This document shows positions 25,197 through 33,900 of a stretch of 64,000 nucleotides of DNA, piece after piece. Position 1 is the stretch's first letter; every line of letters begins with the position of its first letter. The position numbers and the translations under genes are program-made. The notes beneath the pieces are model-generated. The model ran no database searches. It was not told the origin of the DNA and was given only the letters and a program-made list of their open reading frames with translations. Location: positions 28,484 through 92,483 of the forward strand of contig CAZUMJ010000008.1 in the NCBI GenBank assembly GCA_964621605.1, written 5' to 3'. This stretch comes from CAZUMJ01 sp964621605. Its GTDB lineage: Bacteria; Actinomycetota; Acidimicrobiia; Acidimicrobiales; Iamiaceae.

Positions 25197-25679
25197 GTGC
25201 GCCTCTCACGACACCACAGCGCACTCATCGCGTGTTGTGCGGTGAGCGCCCTGCTCCCCCTCACGGGCTGCAGCAGTAGCGGCAAGACGAACGTCACGTC
25301 CTTCTGCCAGCACTACCGGGCCGCCGCCGAAGCCGGCGCGACCCTCACCGCCGTCGACACCGTGTCGCTCGACGAGTTCAAGGCTCGCATCACCACGGTT
25401 GCACGCGAGGCAGACGCCGCGGCAGCCGCCGCTCCCGACGAGGTGCGCGACGCCACCAAGCATCTCGCAAAGGCGACCGACACCCTGCGCACGGCCGGTG
25501 AGGCAGCGGCCGACCGCAGCGCCCTCGAAGCGGCCGTGCACGCCTATGCGGCCGACGTGTCCGCCCGACGCGCCGAGGCGGATCAGCTCACCACCTGGGC
25601 GCGCCAGCACTGTGGCCTGACGACAGTCGCGTCACCGACCACCACGATCGCCGGCGCCCCCACGCCGAGCGCCCCCTGA
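25197..25679 (+). CDS. Small lipoprotein, more distant member 3 of the tandem family
   Basis: A 160-residue lipoprotein with signal segment and lipobox LTGC near residue 25. The mature domain again starts with SFCQHYR and ends QHCGL, with an Ala-rich helical core between, so it shares the FC...CG(I/L) frame of the two preceding lipoproteins but little else. A Thr/Pro/Ala tail follows. The cysteine desulfurase gene starts 21 nt downstream, possibly in the same transcript. Confidence 0.7.
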   Translation: MRLSRHHSALIACCAVSALLPLTGCSSSGKTNVTSFCQHYRAAAEAGATLTAVDTVSLDEFKARITTVAREADAAAAAAPDEVRDATKHLAKATDTLRTAGEAAADRSALEAAVHAYAADVSARRAEADQLTTWARQHCGLTTVASPTTTIAGAPTPSAP

Positions 25680-25700
25680 ACGCGACGAACGGTCCGACCT

Positions 25701-26816
25701 GTGCCCCGCCACTACCTCGACCACGCCTCCGCGTCGCCGCCGCGCCCGAGTGCCATCACCGCCAGCGCGGCCGCGCTCCACGACCTCGTCGGCGACCCGG
25801 GGCGGCTCCATGCAGAGGGCATGACAACCCGCGCCCACCTCGAACACGCCCGCGAGCAGGTCGCCACCCTCCTCGGGGCGAAGCCGCGCGAGGTCGTGCT
25901 CACGAGCGGGGCAACCGAAGCCATCGCCGCCGTCTGCTGGGGGGCCGCACACCGAGGTGGGGGTCATCAGGTGTTGACGGCGGTCGAGCACTCCGCGGTG
26001 CGCCAAGCCGCAGACCGTCACGGTCCGGTCACGGTCGTCGGGGTGGACGGCCTCGGTCGGGTGGACCCCGACCGGCTCCTGGCCGCGGTCACCGACGAGA
26101 CCTCGATCGTGCACGTGCAGTGGGCGAACCACGAGGTCGGCACGCGCCAGCCCGTGGAAGCGGTTGTCGCTGCGTGTCGGGCACGCAAGGTCCTCGTCCA
26201 CGTCGACGCGGCGCAGGGGGTCGGTCGTGACCCGATCGACTTCGCGTCCCTCGATGCCGACCTGCTCTCGTTCAGCGGCCCGAAGTTCGGTGCCCCGTGG
26301 GGCACGGGCGGGCTCCTCGTCCGCCGCGGCGTCCGCCTCGATCCGCTGCTCGTCGGGGGAGACCAGGAGCGTGCGCGAAGAGCGGGCCTCGAGAACGTCG
26401 CCGGCCACATCGGCCTCGGCGCCGCTGCTGCGGAGCTCTCACACGGGGCCCTCACCCCAGAACGAGCGGCGTGTCTCGACCTGACCGACCGGCTCATCGC
26501 CGGGCTCTCGCTGCTCGACGGCGTCACCGTCTACGGCGACCCAGACCACCGCGCCCCGCACCTGGTGTGCGTCGGCATCAGCGGCATCGAACCGCAGGCG
26601 GTCCTGCTCGGCCTCGATGCGGCCGGCATCGCCGCTCACTCGGGCAGCGCCTGCGCCACCGAGTCGCTCGAGCCGTCGCCGGTCCTCGAGGCGATGGGCG
26701 TGGATGCACACCGCTCGCTGCGGCTGTCGGTCGGCTGGTCGAGCACACAGGACGACGTGGATGCGGTGCTCGCGACGCTGCCGGACGTCATGGGCCGGCT
26801 CCGCGCCCTCGCCTGA
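25701..26816 (+). CDS. Cysteine desulfurase family protein (NifS/IscS-like)
   Basis: A 371-residue PLP enzyme that removes sulfur from cysteine for Fe-S cluster, thiolated tRNA or cofactor synthesis. It has YLDHASASPP at the N-terminus, TSGATEAI (PLP phosphate site), VDAAQGVG (Asp and Gln contacting PLP), FSGPKFGAPWG with the PLP Lys, and a mobile loop HSGSACATESLEPS holding the catalytic Cys. No scaffold (IscU/SufU) or thiouridylase is adjacent, so the acceptor is not defined. The GTG start matches the family N-terminus. Confidence 0.9.
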   Translation: MPRHYLDHASASPPRPSAITASAAALHDLVGDPGRLHAEGMTTRAHLEHAREQVATLLGAKPREVVLTSGATEAIAAVCWGAAHRGGGHQVLTAVEHSAVRQAADRHGPVTVVGVDGLGRVDPDRLLAAVTDETSIVHVQWANHEVGTRQPVEAVVAACRARKVLVHVDAAQGVGRDPIDFASLDADLLSFSGPKFGAPWGTGGLLVRRGVRLDPLLVGGDQERARRAGLENVAGHIGLGAAAAELSHGALTPERAACLDLTDRLIAGLSLLDGVTVYGDPDHRAPHLVCVGISGIEPQAVLLGLDAAGIAAHSGSACATESLEPSPVLEAMGVDAHRSLRLSVGWSSTQDDVDAVLATLPDVMGRLRALA

Positions 26817-26828
26817 GCAGCGACGCTG

Positions 26829-27740
26829 TCAGCTCGTCGGGACCGCCGTGGGCGGCGGCGAGGGTGAGACCGATGTCGTGGACGGCGAGGACGCCGATGG
26901 AGCTGTCGTGGTCGGCGAGGGCGCCGCAGAGGCGCTCAACTGCGGGCGCAGCAACTGGCCCACCAACTGGCTCATCGGGTTGGAGGCAGGCAGGTCGAGC
27001 GCGTCGAACGCGGCAAGCTCCTGGCGAGCACCGGCAACGTCACCCTGCCAGAGCTTCGTGATCGCCGAGAAGACGATGGCATCCGGATAGGCGGGTTCCG
27101 CCTTGCGGGCATCGTCGAGGTCTTCTGTCGCACGAGTGACAAGGCTCGCCACGTTCTCGGTGGGCAGCAGCCCGTCGAGGCGGCGGGCCATGAGGGCCGC
27201 CGTCCAACCGCGGTACGCGTGTGCGACTGGATTTCCAGGCGCGGACTGCAAGACCTTGTCGTAGCAGCGCAGCGCGTCGACGCCCTTCGTGGGGAGGTCC
27301 TGCTCGGAACGCAGCGCTGCCTCGGTCAATGCGATGCACGCCTGTGCTTGCGTTGCCGCCGTCTGCGGAATGGCACCCGCTCCGCTGGCCGACTCTCCGG
27401 GCTTGCGCGTGCCAGACGTCTGCGCGACGAGCACGCCCGCGAGCGCGGCGAATGCCACCACGGCGAGCACGACGGCGACGCGGCGCCCCACGCCACGACG
27501 CGGCGCCTCCGCATGACCCGCGACACTGGTGGCCTGTCGCTCGTCATCGAGCGCACGCAGGACAGCGGCGGCCCGCGCGGTGTAGTCGTCGCGCAAGGCC
27601 CGGTGGTCGGTGTCGTCGAGGTCGCCGGCGTCGTGCTCGCGGTCGAGGTCATCCAAGCTGGCGAGCAGGAAGTCGCGCTGTTCCTCGAGCTCCGCGCGCT
27701 CGTCACGTTCGGTCTGGCTCTCGCCCGGCGAGTCGCTCAC
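26829..27740 (-). CDS. CcmI/CycH-like cytochrome c biogenesis protein
   Basis: A 303-residue protein at the end of the ccm operon. The N-terminal ~85 residues are charged and predicted coiled coil (ERAELEEQRDFLLASLDDLD), as in CcmI, followed by one membrane segment (about 88-110) and an extracytoplasmic TPR-like region (DALRCYDKVLQSAPGNPVAHAYRGW). The last 40 residues are Ser/Thr/Pro-rich. CcmI chaperones apocytochrome c to the haem ligase. The GTG overlaps the ccmH stop by 4 nt. Sequence match to proteobacterial CcmI is weak, so the call rests on layout and context. Confidence 0.72.
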   Translation of the reverse strand: MSDSPGESQTERDERAELEEQRDFLLASLDDLDREHDAGDLDDTDHRALRDDYTARAAAVLRALDDERQATSVAGHAEAPRRGVGRRVAVVLAVVAFAALAGVLVAQTSGTRKPGESASGAGAIPQTAATQAQACIALTEAALRSEQDLPTKGVDALRCYDKVLQSAPGNPVAHAYRGWTAALMARRLDGLLPTENVASLVTRATEDLDDARKAEPAYPDAIVFSAITKLWQGDVAGARQELAAFDALDLPASNPMSQLVGQLLRPQLSASAAPSPTTTAPSASSPSTTSVSPSPPPTAVPTS

Positions 27741-28210
27741 GATTGGTCTCCCCGGCGGGCGCGTTCGACGAGCGAGCGATCCTCGTCGTCGAGCTCGGCC
27801 ACACCCACCCGTCGCCATCGCCAGAAGGCAAGCCCCAGGAGGGCGGCCGCGAGCGAGATGCCGACAACAGGCAAAATCCAGACGACCGAGTCGACACCGG
27901 AGCGCTGCGGGTTGAGCAGCAGGCGGTTTCCGTAGGAACGGGCGAAGAAGTCTCGGATCTCGTCGGGTGATTCGCCCGCCTCGAGGCGCCGCTGGATCTC
28001 CTTGCGCCCGGCCACCGCGGTTGGCGCGTTCGACGTCGCCATCGACTCGTCCGCGCACTGCGGGCACTTCAAGGTAAGCGCCACGTCATGCACCCGATCG
28101 AGGATCGTCTCGTCGTGGCGCGGCCTGCTGCCCACGACGAGGGCCACCGCGACGACAACGACCAGCACCAACCACGACACCGCCAACAGCCGAGACCGGG
28201 TGCCGCTCAC
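27737..28210 (-). CDS. ccmH: Cytochrome c maturation protein CcmH (thiol reductant)
   Basis: A 157-residue membrane-anchored thioredox protein. The active-site motif LKCPQCADESMATSNAP corresponds to the LRCPxCQxxSIxDSNAP signature of CcmH/NrfF, which reduces the CxxCH cysteines of apocytochrome c. Hydrophobic segments flank the domain (about residues 10-30 and 105-128). GTG at 28210 overlaps the ccmG stop by 4 nt. Confidence 0.93.
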   Translation of the reverse strand: MSGTRSRLLAVSWLVLVVVVAVALVVGSRPRHDETILDRVHDVALTLKCPQCADESMATSNAPTAVAGRKEIQRRLEAGESPDEIRDFFARSYGNRLLLNPQRSGVDSVVWILPVVGISLAAALLGLAFWRWRRVGVAELDDEDRSLVERARRGDQS

Positions 28211-28800
28211 GAGGTCGCGCCCTGCTTGGCCATCTGCTCGACCCGCGCGATCGCACCGTCGAGCATCGCGACGGTGACCGGCTGGATCGACTTCCACACC
28301 ACGACCCCAGATGGCGTGACGAGGTACGTCTCGGGCACCTTCGCGACCCCCCACTTGAGCCCCAAGGTGTCGGTGTCAGTCACCACCACCGGCCAGGACG
28401 CCCCGCCGTGCTCATCGAGGAAGCGACTGGCGTTGGTCGTCGTGTCCTGGAAGAGGACGTTCACGAGCAGGGCATCTCCCTTGGCGGCGTGGGCGGTTGC
28501 CCACCGACGCAGCTCAGGCGCTTCCTGCTGGCACGGCACGCACCAGGAGGCGAAGAAGTTCACCACGATCCACTTGCCCTGATTGGCGGCGAGGTCGAAG
28601 TCGGCGCCGTCCAGGGTGCGCCCCGAGAGCGCCGGCGCGGCCTTTCCCAGCAACGGGCTGTCGGCGGTGTCGGTGGTGCGCTTCGACACGGCGAGCAGGG
28701 CCACCAAACCGACCACCACGACCGCGACGGCGACGCTCGCCCACCGCGCCACCTTCGGTCGACGCCGCACGGTCGGAGCCACCGCGCCACCCACGGTCAA
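28207..28800 (-). CDS. ccmG: Thiol:disulfide interchange protein CcmG/DsbE
   Basis: A 197-residue membrane-anchored thioredoxin-like protein with one N-terminal membrane segment (about 22-42) and the active site FFASWCVPCQQEAP; the cis-Pro loop is KVPETYLV. It keeps CcmH and apocytochrome cysteines reduced on the outer face of the membrane. The start is either TTG at 28800, overlapping the ccmF stop by 4 nt, or GTG at 28794. Confidence 0.92.
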   Translation of the reverse strand: MTVGGAVAPTVRRRPKVARWASVAVAVVVVGLVALLAVSKRTTDTADSPLLGKAAPALSGRTLDGADFDLAANQGKWIVVNFFASWCVPCQQEAPELRRWATAHAAKGDALLVNVLFQDTTTNASRFLDEHGGASWPVVVTDTDTLGLKWGVAKVPETYLVTPSGVVVWKSIQPVTVAMLDGAIARVEQMAKQGATS

Positions 28801-30851
28801 GCTCCTCCGCCGATGGGCGCAGCGACGGGTTCATCGGCCGGCGGACCCTCGTCTGCCGCCGACGCATCTCCCCCAGCCTGCCTACCCGCCAACCCCTGCT
28901 CGGCGCCGTCGTGGTATGCGGGTGCTGACACGGGTTCGGTCGGGCGACGACGCCGCCGACCCGGGAACGCAGACAGGATCGCTCCCACGAAGACGATGCC
29001 CCCACCGACCCACAACCACCCCACGAGCGGCTCCACGATGAAGTGCAGCGTCACCGCCCCGGTTGCGGAGTCGGCCGGGTCGAGCAGGGTGAGGTACACG
29101 TCGTCACGCCACGTCGTCCGCACCGACGGCGTGCCGACGACCTGCGACGCGTTGGGGAACTGACGCAGCGACGGCGCGTACACCTGCCCGCCGTCGACGC
29201 GCACCCGTGCCACCGTCGAGGTTGCCGCCTCGCCGTTGATCGTGTGGCTGTCGAGGTAGGTGATGGTGTGCCCCGCCATGTGCGCCGACTGTCCCGGCGT
29301 GAGGCGCGCCTCCATCTGATGCGAGTACGACGAGCTGGCGGTGAACGCAACGGCCATCACGACGATGCCGAGGTGCACCACCATGCCCCCGTTCGTGCGG
29401 CCGAGCAGCCCCCGCAGACCTTGGCGGCGGGTCGCGAGCACGAGCTGCCGCGCGGCGGACCCCGCCGCGAACCCGGCGAGACCGAACGCCAGCAGCGGGA
29501 ACAGGCCCCGGGCACCGACCGCAACCGCCAACACGATCGCCCCAGCCCCCGCCCACGCCGACCAGATCAGGCGGCGCTGCAGCGTGTCGGCCGTCGTCTT
29601 CCGCCACGGCAGCACCGGCGCGATCGCCATCAGGAACAGCAACGCGATCGCGATCGGGCCGGTCATGCGGTTGAAGTACGGGCTGCCGACCGAGATGCGA
29701 TCGCCGCGCAACGCCTCGATGATCAACGGGAAGACCGTGCCGAGCAGCACCACGAACGCGAACGCCGCGAACAAGAGGTTGTTCGCGAGGAACGCGCCCT
29801 CGCGCGACAGCGGCGAGTCGATGCGTCCGGGCGCCCGGAGCCGGTCACCGCGCCAGAAGATGAGCCCGATGCTGACCGCGACCACCAGCCCGAAGAAGCT
29901 GAGGAGGATCGGCCCGATGGTGCTGTCGCTGAACGCGTGCACCGAGTCGAGCACGCCGGAGCGGGTCAGGAACGTGCCGAGGATGGTGAGGGAGAACGTC
30001 GCGCACAGCAGCGACAGGTTCCACACCCGCAGCATGCCGCGGCGCTCCTGGACCATGACCGAGTGCAGGTAGGCGGTGCCGGTCAGCCACGGCAGGAAGG
30101 AGGCGTTCTCGACGGGGTCCCACGCCCAGTACCCACCCCAACCGAGCACCTCGTAGCTCCACCACGCACCGAGCACGATGCCGACCGTCAGGAATGCGAA
30201 CGCGAAGATCGTCCAGCGCCGCGTCTCGACGAGCCAGCCCTCGCCGAGACGGCCGGTGATCAGCGCGGCCACCGCGAACGCGAACGGCACGGTGAACCCG
30301 ACGTAGCCGAGGTACAGCAGCGGCGGGTGGAAGGCCATCAGGGGGTTGTTCTGGAGCAACGGGTTGGGGCCAGGCCCGTCGAACCCGATCGACGGGCTGA
30401 AAGGCCGGAACGGGTTGGCCGCGGTCGCCATCAGCCCGAAGAAGAACAACGCCACCGTGAACATGACGACCATCGCCCACGCGAAGAGGTCGTCGGTCAG
30501 GCGTCGACGGAAGCGCACCACCACGGCGCACGTGAAGCCCGCGAGGATGAGCGCCCACAGCAGGATCGAACCTTCGAGCGCTCCCCACAACGCGGCGAAG
30601 TTGTAGAGCGCCGGCGTGCGGTGCGACCCGTTCTGCGCCACGTAGCGCACGGTGAAGTCACGGGTGATCAGCGCCCGCTCCATCACCGCAAAGGCGGCGA
30701 CCGCAGCGAAGAGCAACGTCCCCGCGAAGACCGGCGCCGTGCGCAGCAGGTCCTTGCGGCCGGCGACGAGGCCGTACACGAGCACCGCGACGGCACATGC
30801 TGCGGTCGCGACACCCAGATCGACGGCGAGCGTGCCAAGGGTGAGGTTCAT
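28797..30851 (-). CDS. ccmF: Haem lyase subunit CcmF
   Basis: A 684-residue polytopic protein with about 15 membrane segments. The haem-binding WWD domain reads WGGYWAWDPVENASFLPWL, and a second conserved region follows (LTRSGVLDSVHAF). A large extracytoplasmic domain sits near residues 500-620, and the C-terminal tail is low-complexity. CcmF transfers haem from CcmE to apocytochrome c, with CcmH. The ATG is 7 nt after the ccmE stop. Confidence 0.96.
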   Translation of the reverse strand: MNLTLGTLAVDLGVATAACAVAVLVYGLVAGRKDLLRTAPVFAGTLLFAAVAAFAVMERALITRDFTVRYVAQNGSHRTPALYNFAALWGALEGSILLWALILAGFTCAVVVRFRRRLTDDLFAWAMVVMFTVALFFFGLMATAANPFRPFSPSIGFDGPGPNPLLQNNPLMAFHPPLLYLGYVGFTVPFAFAVAALITGRLGEGWLVETRRWTIFAFAFLTVGIVLGAWWSYEVLGWGGYWAWDPVENASFLPWLTGTAYLHSVMVQERRGMLRVWNLSLLCATFSLTILGTFLTRSGVLDSVHAFSDSTIGPILLSFFGLVVAVSIGLIFWRGDRLRAPGRIDSPLSREGAFLANNLLFAAFAFVVLLGTVFPLIIEALRGDRISVGSPYFNRMTGPIAIALLFLMAIAPVLPWRKTTADTLQRRLIWSAWAGAGAIVLAVAVGARGLFPLLAFGLAGFAAGSAARQLVLATRRQGLRGLLGRTNGGMVVHLGIVVMAVAFTASSSYSHQMEARLTPGQSAHMAGHTITYLDSHTINGEAATSTVARVRVDGGQVYAPSLRQFPNASQVVGTPSVRTTWRDDVYLTLLDPADSATGAVTLHFIVEPLVGWLWVGGGIVFVGAILSAFPGRRRRRPTEPVSAPAYHDGAEQGLAGRQAGGDASAADEGPPADEPVAAPIGGGA

Positions 30852-30858
30852 CGCTGGC

Positions 30859-31407
30859 TCACGAGCAGGTCGGGTCGACCCGCTCGGGGTGCTTCTCCGA
30901 GTAGGTCTCGGTGTGCTTCACGATGATCTGGTCGGATCGGAAGACGTCGCCGTCCCACTTCCCCACGATCACCACCGGTTCACACGGCTTGAACAGCGCG
31001 GGTGGCTCACCACCGCGGTACTCGACCTTGGCCTTCACACCGTTCGCGACGAGCGCGAAGGTCGCCTCCTGGTCGCCCCCGGCGAGGGCACGGCGGACGG
31101 GCTCGCCCGACACCGCACCCTGCATGCGAAAGCGGCGCGACCCGAGATCCGCGCGCTGCGCGACGGCCTCGTCCACTCGGTAGAAGTACTCGGTGGCGTT
31201 CCCCAATGCCTGCGTGATGACCACCCCGGTGACGGCGGCGAGCACGGCGAGCACCCCGACCGCGAGCCACTTGCGGTTTCCTCGCTTCACCCGGGGCACA
31301 CCGGCGCTGCCGGCGGTGCGCGGCGTCAGGTCGAACGCCGGCGGCTCCCCGTCGACGTCGAGCTCGTCGAGCTCGACGTCGTCGCGGCCACTGGCATCGC
31401 CACTCAC
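30859..31407 (-). CDS. ccmE: Periplasmic haem chaperone CcmE
   Basis: A 182-residue protein: an acidic cytoplasmic N-terminus, one membrane segment (about residues 55-75) and a beta-barrel OB domain. The covalent haem-binding site is IIVKHTETY, the classical His-type HxxxY motif rather than the Cys-type found in some System I* organisms. The N-terminal cytoplasmic part is longer than in E. coli. The GTG at 31407 overlaps the ccmD stop by 4 nt. Confidence 0.93.
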   Translation of the reverse strand: MSGDASGRDDVELDELDVDGEPPAFDLTPRTAGSAGVPRVKRGNRKWLAVGVLAVLAAVTGVVITQALGNATEYFYRVDEAVAQRADLGSRRFRMQGAVSGEPVRRALAGGDQEATFALVANGVKAKVEYRGGEPPALFKPCEPVVIVGKWDGDVFRSDQIIVKHTETYSEKHPERVDPTCS

Positions 31408-31562
31408 ATCCACCGCCGCTGATCTGCCGGAATGGAGCGTGCGAGACGGCGGGCACGCCGAACGGTGCGCACCGCGTACCCGACGAGCACAACGCCTGAG
31501 ACGCCGTAGCCGGCGATGACGTAGGCCCAGAAGTCGCCGGCTTGGTTGGTGACGGCGAGCAT
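31404..31562 (-). CDS. ccmD: Haem exporter protein CcmD (small membrane protein)
   Basis: A 52-residue protein with one membrane helix (FWAYVIAGYGVSGVVLVGYA) followed by a basic, Arg-rich tail. Size, topology and position between ccmC and ccmE identify it as CcmD, which helps release holo-CcmE from the CcmABC complex. The ATG shares one base with the ccmC stop (TGATG). Confidence 0.85.
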   Translation of the reverse strand: MLAVTNQAGDFWAYVIAGYGVSGVVLVGYAVRTVRRARRLARSIPADQRRWM

Positions 31563-32374
31563 CACGACACCTCCGGGGTGAGGGACGTTGCCGCGGTCGG
31601 CGCCTTGGCCTCGGCACGGCGCTCCGCGATCGCCTGGTCGAGGCCGATCTCGTCGATGCGCGCCTCGAGGTACTGCAAGCGGAAGCGGTGGATGAGCAAC
31701 CACCAGAACAACAGCACCGCGCCCACCATGCCGAGCATCAGGCTGAACAGCATCAGCCCACCGATGTGGCTGTTGGTCGCGCTGAGGGTGGCCGTCTGGT
31801 GCTGCGTCCGCCACCAGTTCACCGACTCGTGCACGATCGGCACGTCGATGGCAGCGACGATGCCCGCGATGGCGCACCACTTCGCGCGGCTCGGCGACCC
31901 GACCAAGACGCGGCGCAACGCCAGGTAGCCGAGGAACAAGATGAACAGCATGAGGGTGGAGGTGAGCCGGGCGTCCCAAACCCAGTACACGCCCCAGATC
32001 GGGCGCCCCCAGAGCATCCCGCTCATGAGGCAGAGACCCGTGAACACCACACCGACCTCAGCGGACGCACCCGCGAGCAGGTCCCAGAACTCGGTACGGC
32101 GCTTCAACCAGACGATGCTGGAGACGGCGGTGATGGCAAAGCCCAGGTAGGCGGCGATCGCAACCGGCACGTGCAGGTAGAGCAGACGTGCAGCGTTGCC
32201 CTGGTCGGCATCGGCGGGCGACAGCACGAGGCCGAACAGCAGCGTCGCGGCGAGCGTCACCAACGCCAGGGCGCCGATGATGCGGCTGCCACGTGACCCC
32301 GTGCCGGACGGCGCGAGGTCACTCCCGACGAGGTCAGCTGCCTCGGAGTGGGTCGGTGCGAGATCGGCGGTCAC
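31562..32374 (-). CDS. ccmC: Haem exporter membrane protein CcmC
   Basis: A 270-residue protein with six membrane segments and the haem-handling WWD-type motif WGVYWVWDARLTS near the middle. Conserved flanking histidines are present (LYLHVPVA and SVNWWRTQHQ). CcmC loads haem onto CcmE. The N-terminus has a ~30-residue extension rich in Ser, Gly and Ala. The GTG at 32374 overlaps the ccmB stop by 4 nt. Confidence 0.95.
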   Translation of the reverse strand: MTADLAPTHSEAADLVGSDLAPSGTGSRGSRIIGALALVTLAATLLFGLVLSPADADQGNAARLLYLHVPVAIAAYLGFAITAVSSIVWLKRRTEFWDLLAGASAEVGVVFTGLCLMSGMLWGRPIWGVYWVWDARLTSTLMLFILFLGYLALRRVLVGSPSRAKWCAIAGIVAAIDVPIVHESVNWWRTQHQTATLSATNSHIGGLMLFSLMLGMVGAVLLFWWLLIHRFRLQYLEARIDEIGLDQAIAERRAEAKAPTAATSLTPEVS

Positions 32375-33048
32375 GATTCCTCCAGGAGAGGACCGTAGGC
32401 GAGGATGCCTGCGGCGGTGTAAACGAGGGCGAACACGACGAGCAGAGCGAGCCAGCGCCAGCCGTCGGCTGTGGTGGAGGCCGACCCACCGAGCGCCACA
32501 TCGAACGCAGCGCTGGCCCCGATCAAGACCGGCGCGACGACGGGCAGGAGCAGCAGCGGCAGCAACGTCTCGCGGCCGCGCACCCCCGCGACGAGCGCGC
32601 CGTAGAGGGTGCCGGAAGCGGCGATGCCGGCAGTGGCGACGACGAGGGTCGCCACGAGAAGCAGCACGACCTCGAGTCGGGCGTTGTAGAGCAGCACCAC
32701 ACCACCGACCAGCAACACCTCGAGGGCGAGCAACTCGAGGGCGACCATCGCCATCTTGCCGAGGAAGATGCCGCCCGGCTCGAGGTCCGACAGGCGCAGT
32801 TGGTCTCGCACGCCGTCCGCGGACTCGACCGCGAACGACCGCTGGATCGACAGCAGCGAGGCGAGCAACACGGTGATCCAGAACAGGCCAGGTGTGGCGC
32901 GCCGCAGCACATCACGGTCGGGGTCGAGCGCGAACGCGAAGAGGACGAGGACCAGCACGGCGAAGGGCGCGACCTGGCTGAGCGCGACACGGGACCGCAG
33001 CTCGACGCGGAGGTCCTTGGCGGCCACCAGCCAGGCGTCACGCAACAC
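32371..33048 (-). CDS. ccmB: Haem exporter membrane protein CcmB
   Basis: A 225-residue protein with six hydrophobic segments and the CcmB pattern RDAWLVAAKDLRVELRSR at the N-terminus, then SIQRSFAVE and QLRLSDLEPGGIFLGK. GTG 33048 was chosen: it gives the usual family length and has GGAGG 7 nt upstream; an in-frame ATG at 33084 would add 12 unmatched residues. It overlaps ccmA by 11 nt. With CcmA it forms the ABC complex that drives release of holo-CcmE. Confidence 0.9.
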   Translation of the reverse strand: MLRDAWLVAAKDLRVELRSRVALSQVAPFAVLVLVLFAFALDPDRDVLRRATPGLFWITVLLASLLSIQRSFAVESADGVRDQLRLSDLEPGGIFLGKMAMVALELLALEVLLVGGVVLLYNARLEVVLLLVATLVVATAGIAASGTLYGALVAGVRGRETLLPLLLLPVVAPVLIGASAAFDVALGGSASTTADGWRWLALLVVFALVYTAAGILAYGPLLEES

Positions 33049-33700
33049 CGGCCACCTCCGCGGCGTTTGTGAGGTGGCCCCCATGGATGGTGACGACTCG
33101 GTCCGCCAGCGCCGTGGCACGGTCGAGATCGTGCGACGCCAGCAGCACCGTCACACCCGACGCGACCGCCTCTCGGACAAGCTCATCAACAAGGTCGCGT
33201 CCCGCCGTGTCGAGCCCTGCGTGGGGCTCGTCGAGCAGCCAGAGCTCAGGCCTTCGAGCGAGCAGCACTGCCAGCGCGGTCCGTCTGCGCTGCCCGGCCG
33301 AAAGCCGGGAGGCAGCCACGTCACGAAGCCTCCCGTCGAGGCCGACGCGCGCCAGCGCCGCGCCCGCGTCGTGCGCGGATGCGCCGCTCGTGCGAGCCCA
33401 GAACACCACGTTGTCGGCCACGGTGAGGTCGTCGTAGAGGCCCGTCGCGTGCGCGAGCAGCCCGACCCGACGGCGCACTGCACGCCGGTCGACGCGCAGG
33501 TCGTGACCGAGCACGACCGCCTCGCCCGCGGCGACCGGCTGCAAGCCCGCGCAGGTACGCAGCAGGGTGGACTTGCCGGCACCGTTCGGTCCCTGCACCA
33601 AGACGACCTCGCTGTGCGCGACGTCGAGGTCGACGCCGGCAAGTGCAGGAAAGCGCCCGAGTACACAGACCGCGCCGCGAAGGTGGACCACGGGCTCCAT
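33038..33700 (-). CDS. ccmA: Haem exporter ATP-binding protein CcmA
   Basis: A 220-residue ABC ATPase, first gene of the operon. Walker A is GPNGAGKSTLLR, the ABC signature region is SRLSAGQRRRTALA, Walker B is LWLLDEPHAGLD and the switch His lies in LLASHDLD. Position directly before ccmB and ccmC identifies it as CcmA rather than another short ABC protein. A candidate promoter lies just upstream (33713-33742). Confidence 0.94.
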   Translation of the reverse strand: MEPVVHLRGAVCVLGRFPALAGVDLDVAHSEVVLVQGPNGAGKSTLLRTCAGLQPVAAGEAVVLGHDLRVDRRAVRRRVGLLAHATGLYDDLTVADNVVFWARTSGASAHDAGAALARVGLDGRLRDVAASRLSAGQRRRTALAVLLARRPELWLLDEPHAGLDTAGRDLVDELVREAVASGVTVLLASHDLDRATALADRVVTIHGGHLTNAAEVAGVA

Positions 33701-33712
33701 GAGGCTCTCTGA

Positions 33713-33742
33713 AGGCTACCGGCGGCCCAGGAGTCCCACCAA
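33713..33742 (-). promoter_or_regulatory. Candidate promoter of the ccm operon
   Basis: On the - strand TTGGTG (33737-33742) and TAGCCT (33713-33718) are 18 nt apart, and the -10 is 12 nt before the ccmA ATG. This would give a very short leader. Confidence 0.42.
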
Positions 33743-33836
33743 GGTGCAACAGGAGCACCCCGCCTGAGCACCGGGCGCGTCACCACACCGTGTGCCAGCT
33801 CGAGAGCAGGCGTGCTGCCGTTCGTACCCGGACGCG

Positions 33837-33868
33837 CCGCGGGGGCCAGGTCGCCCTGGCCCCCGCGG
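33837..33868 (-). terminator. Hairpin terminator after the first large surface-protein gene
   Basis: A perfect 14-bp GC-rich stem (33837-33850 with 33855-33868) with a 4-nt loop lies about 30 nt after the stop at 33897. Confidence 0.8.
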
Positions 33869-33879
33869 GTCCTACCGGT

Positions 33880-33900
33880 GATCGATCAGAGATCGATCAG
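33880..33900. repeat. 11-bp tandem duplication at a gene end
   Basis: GATCGATCAG occurs twice (33880-33889 and 33891-33900); the second copy contains the stop codon of the surface-protein gene at 33897-33899. Confidence 0.8.

Noticed and set aside
29043..30926. A 627-codon + strand frame antisense to ccmF
   Set aside because: Composition is dominated by Arg, Gln and His, and the - strand gene is a clear CcmF.
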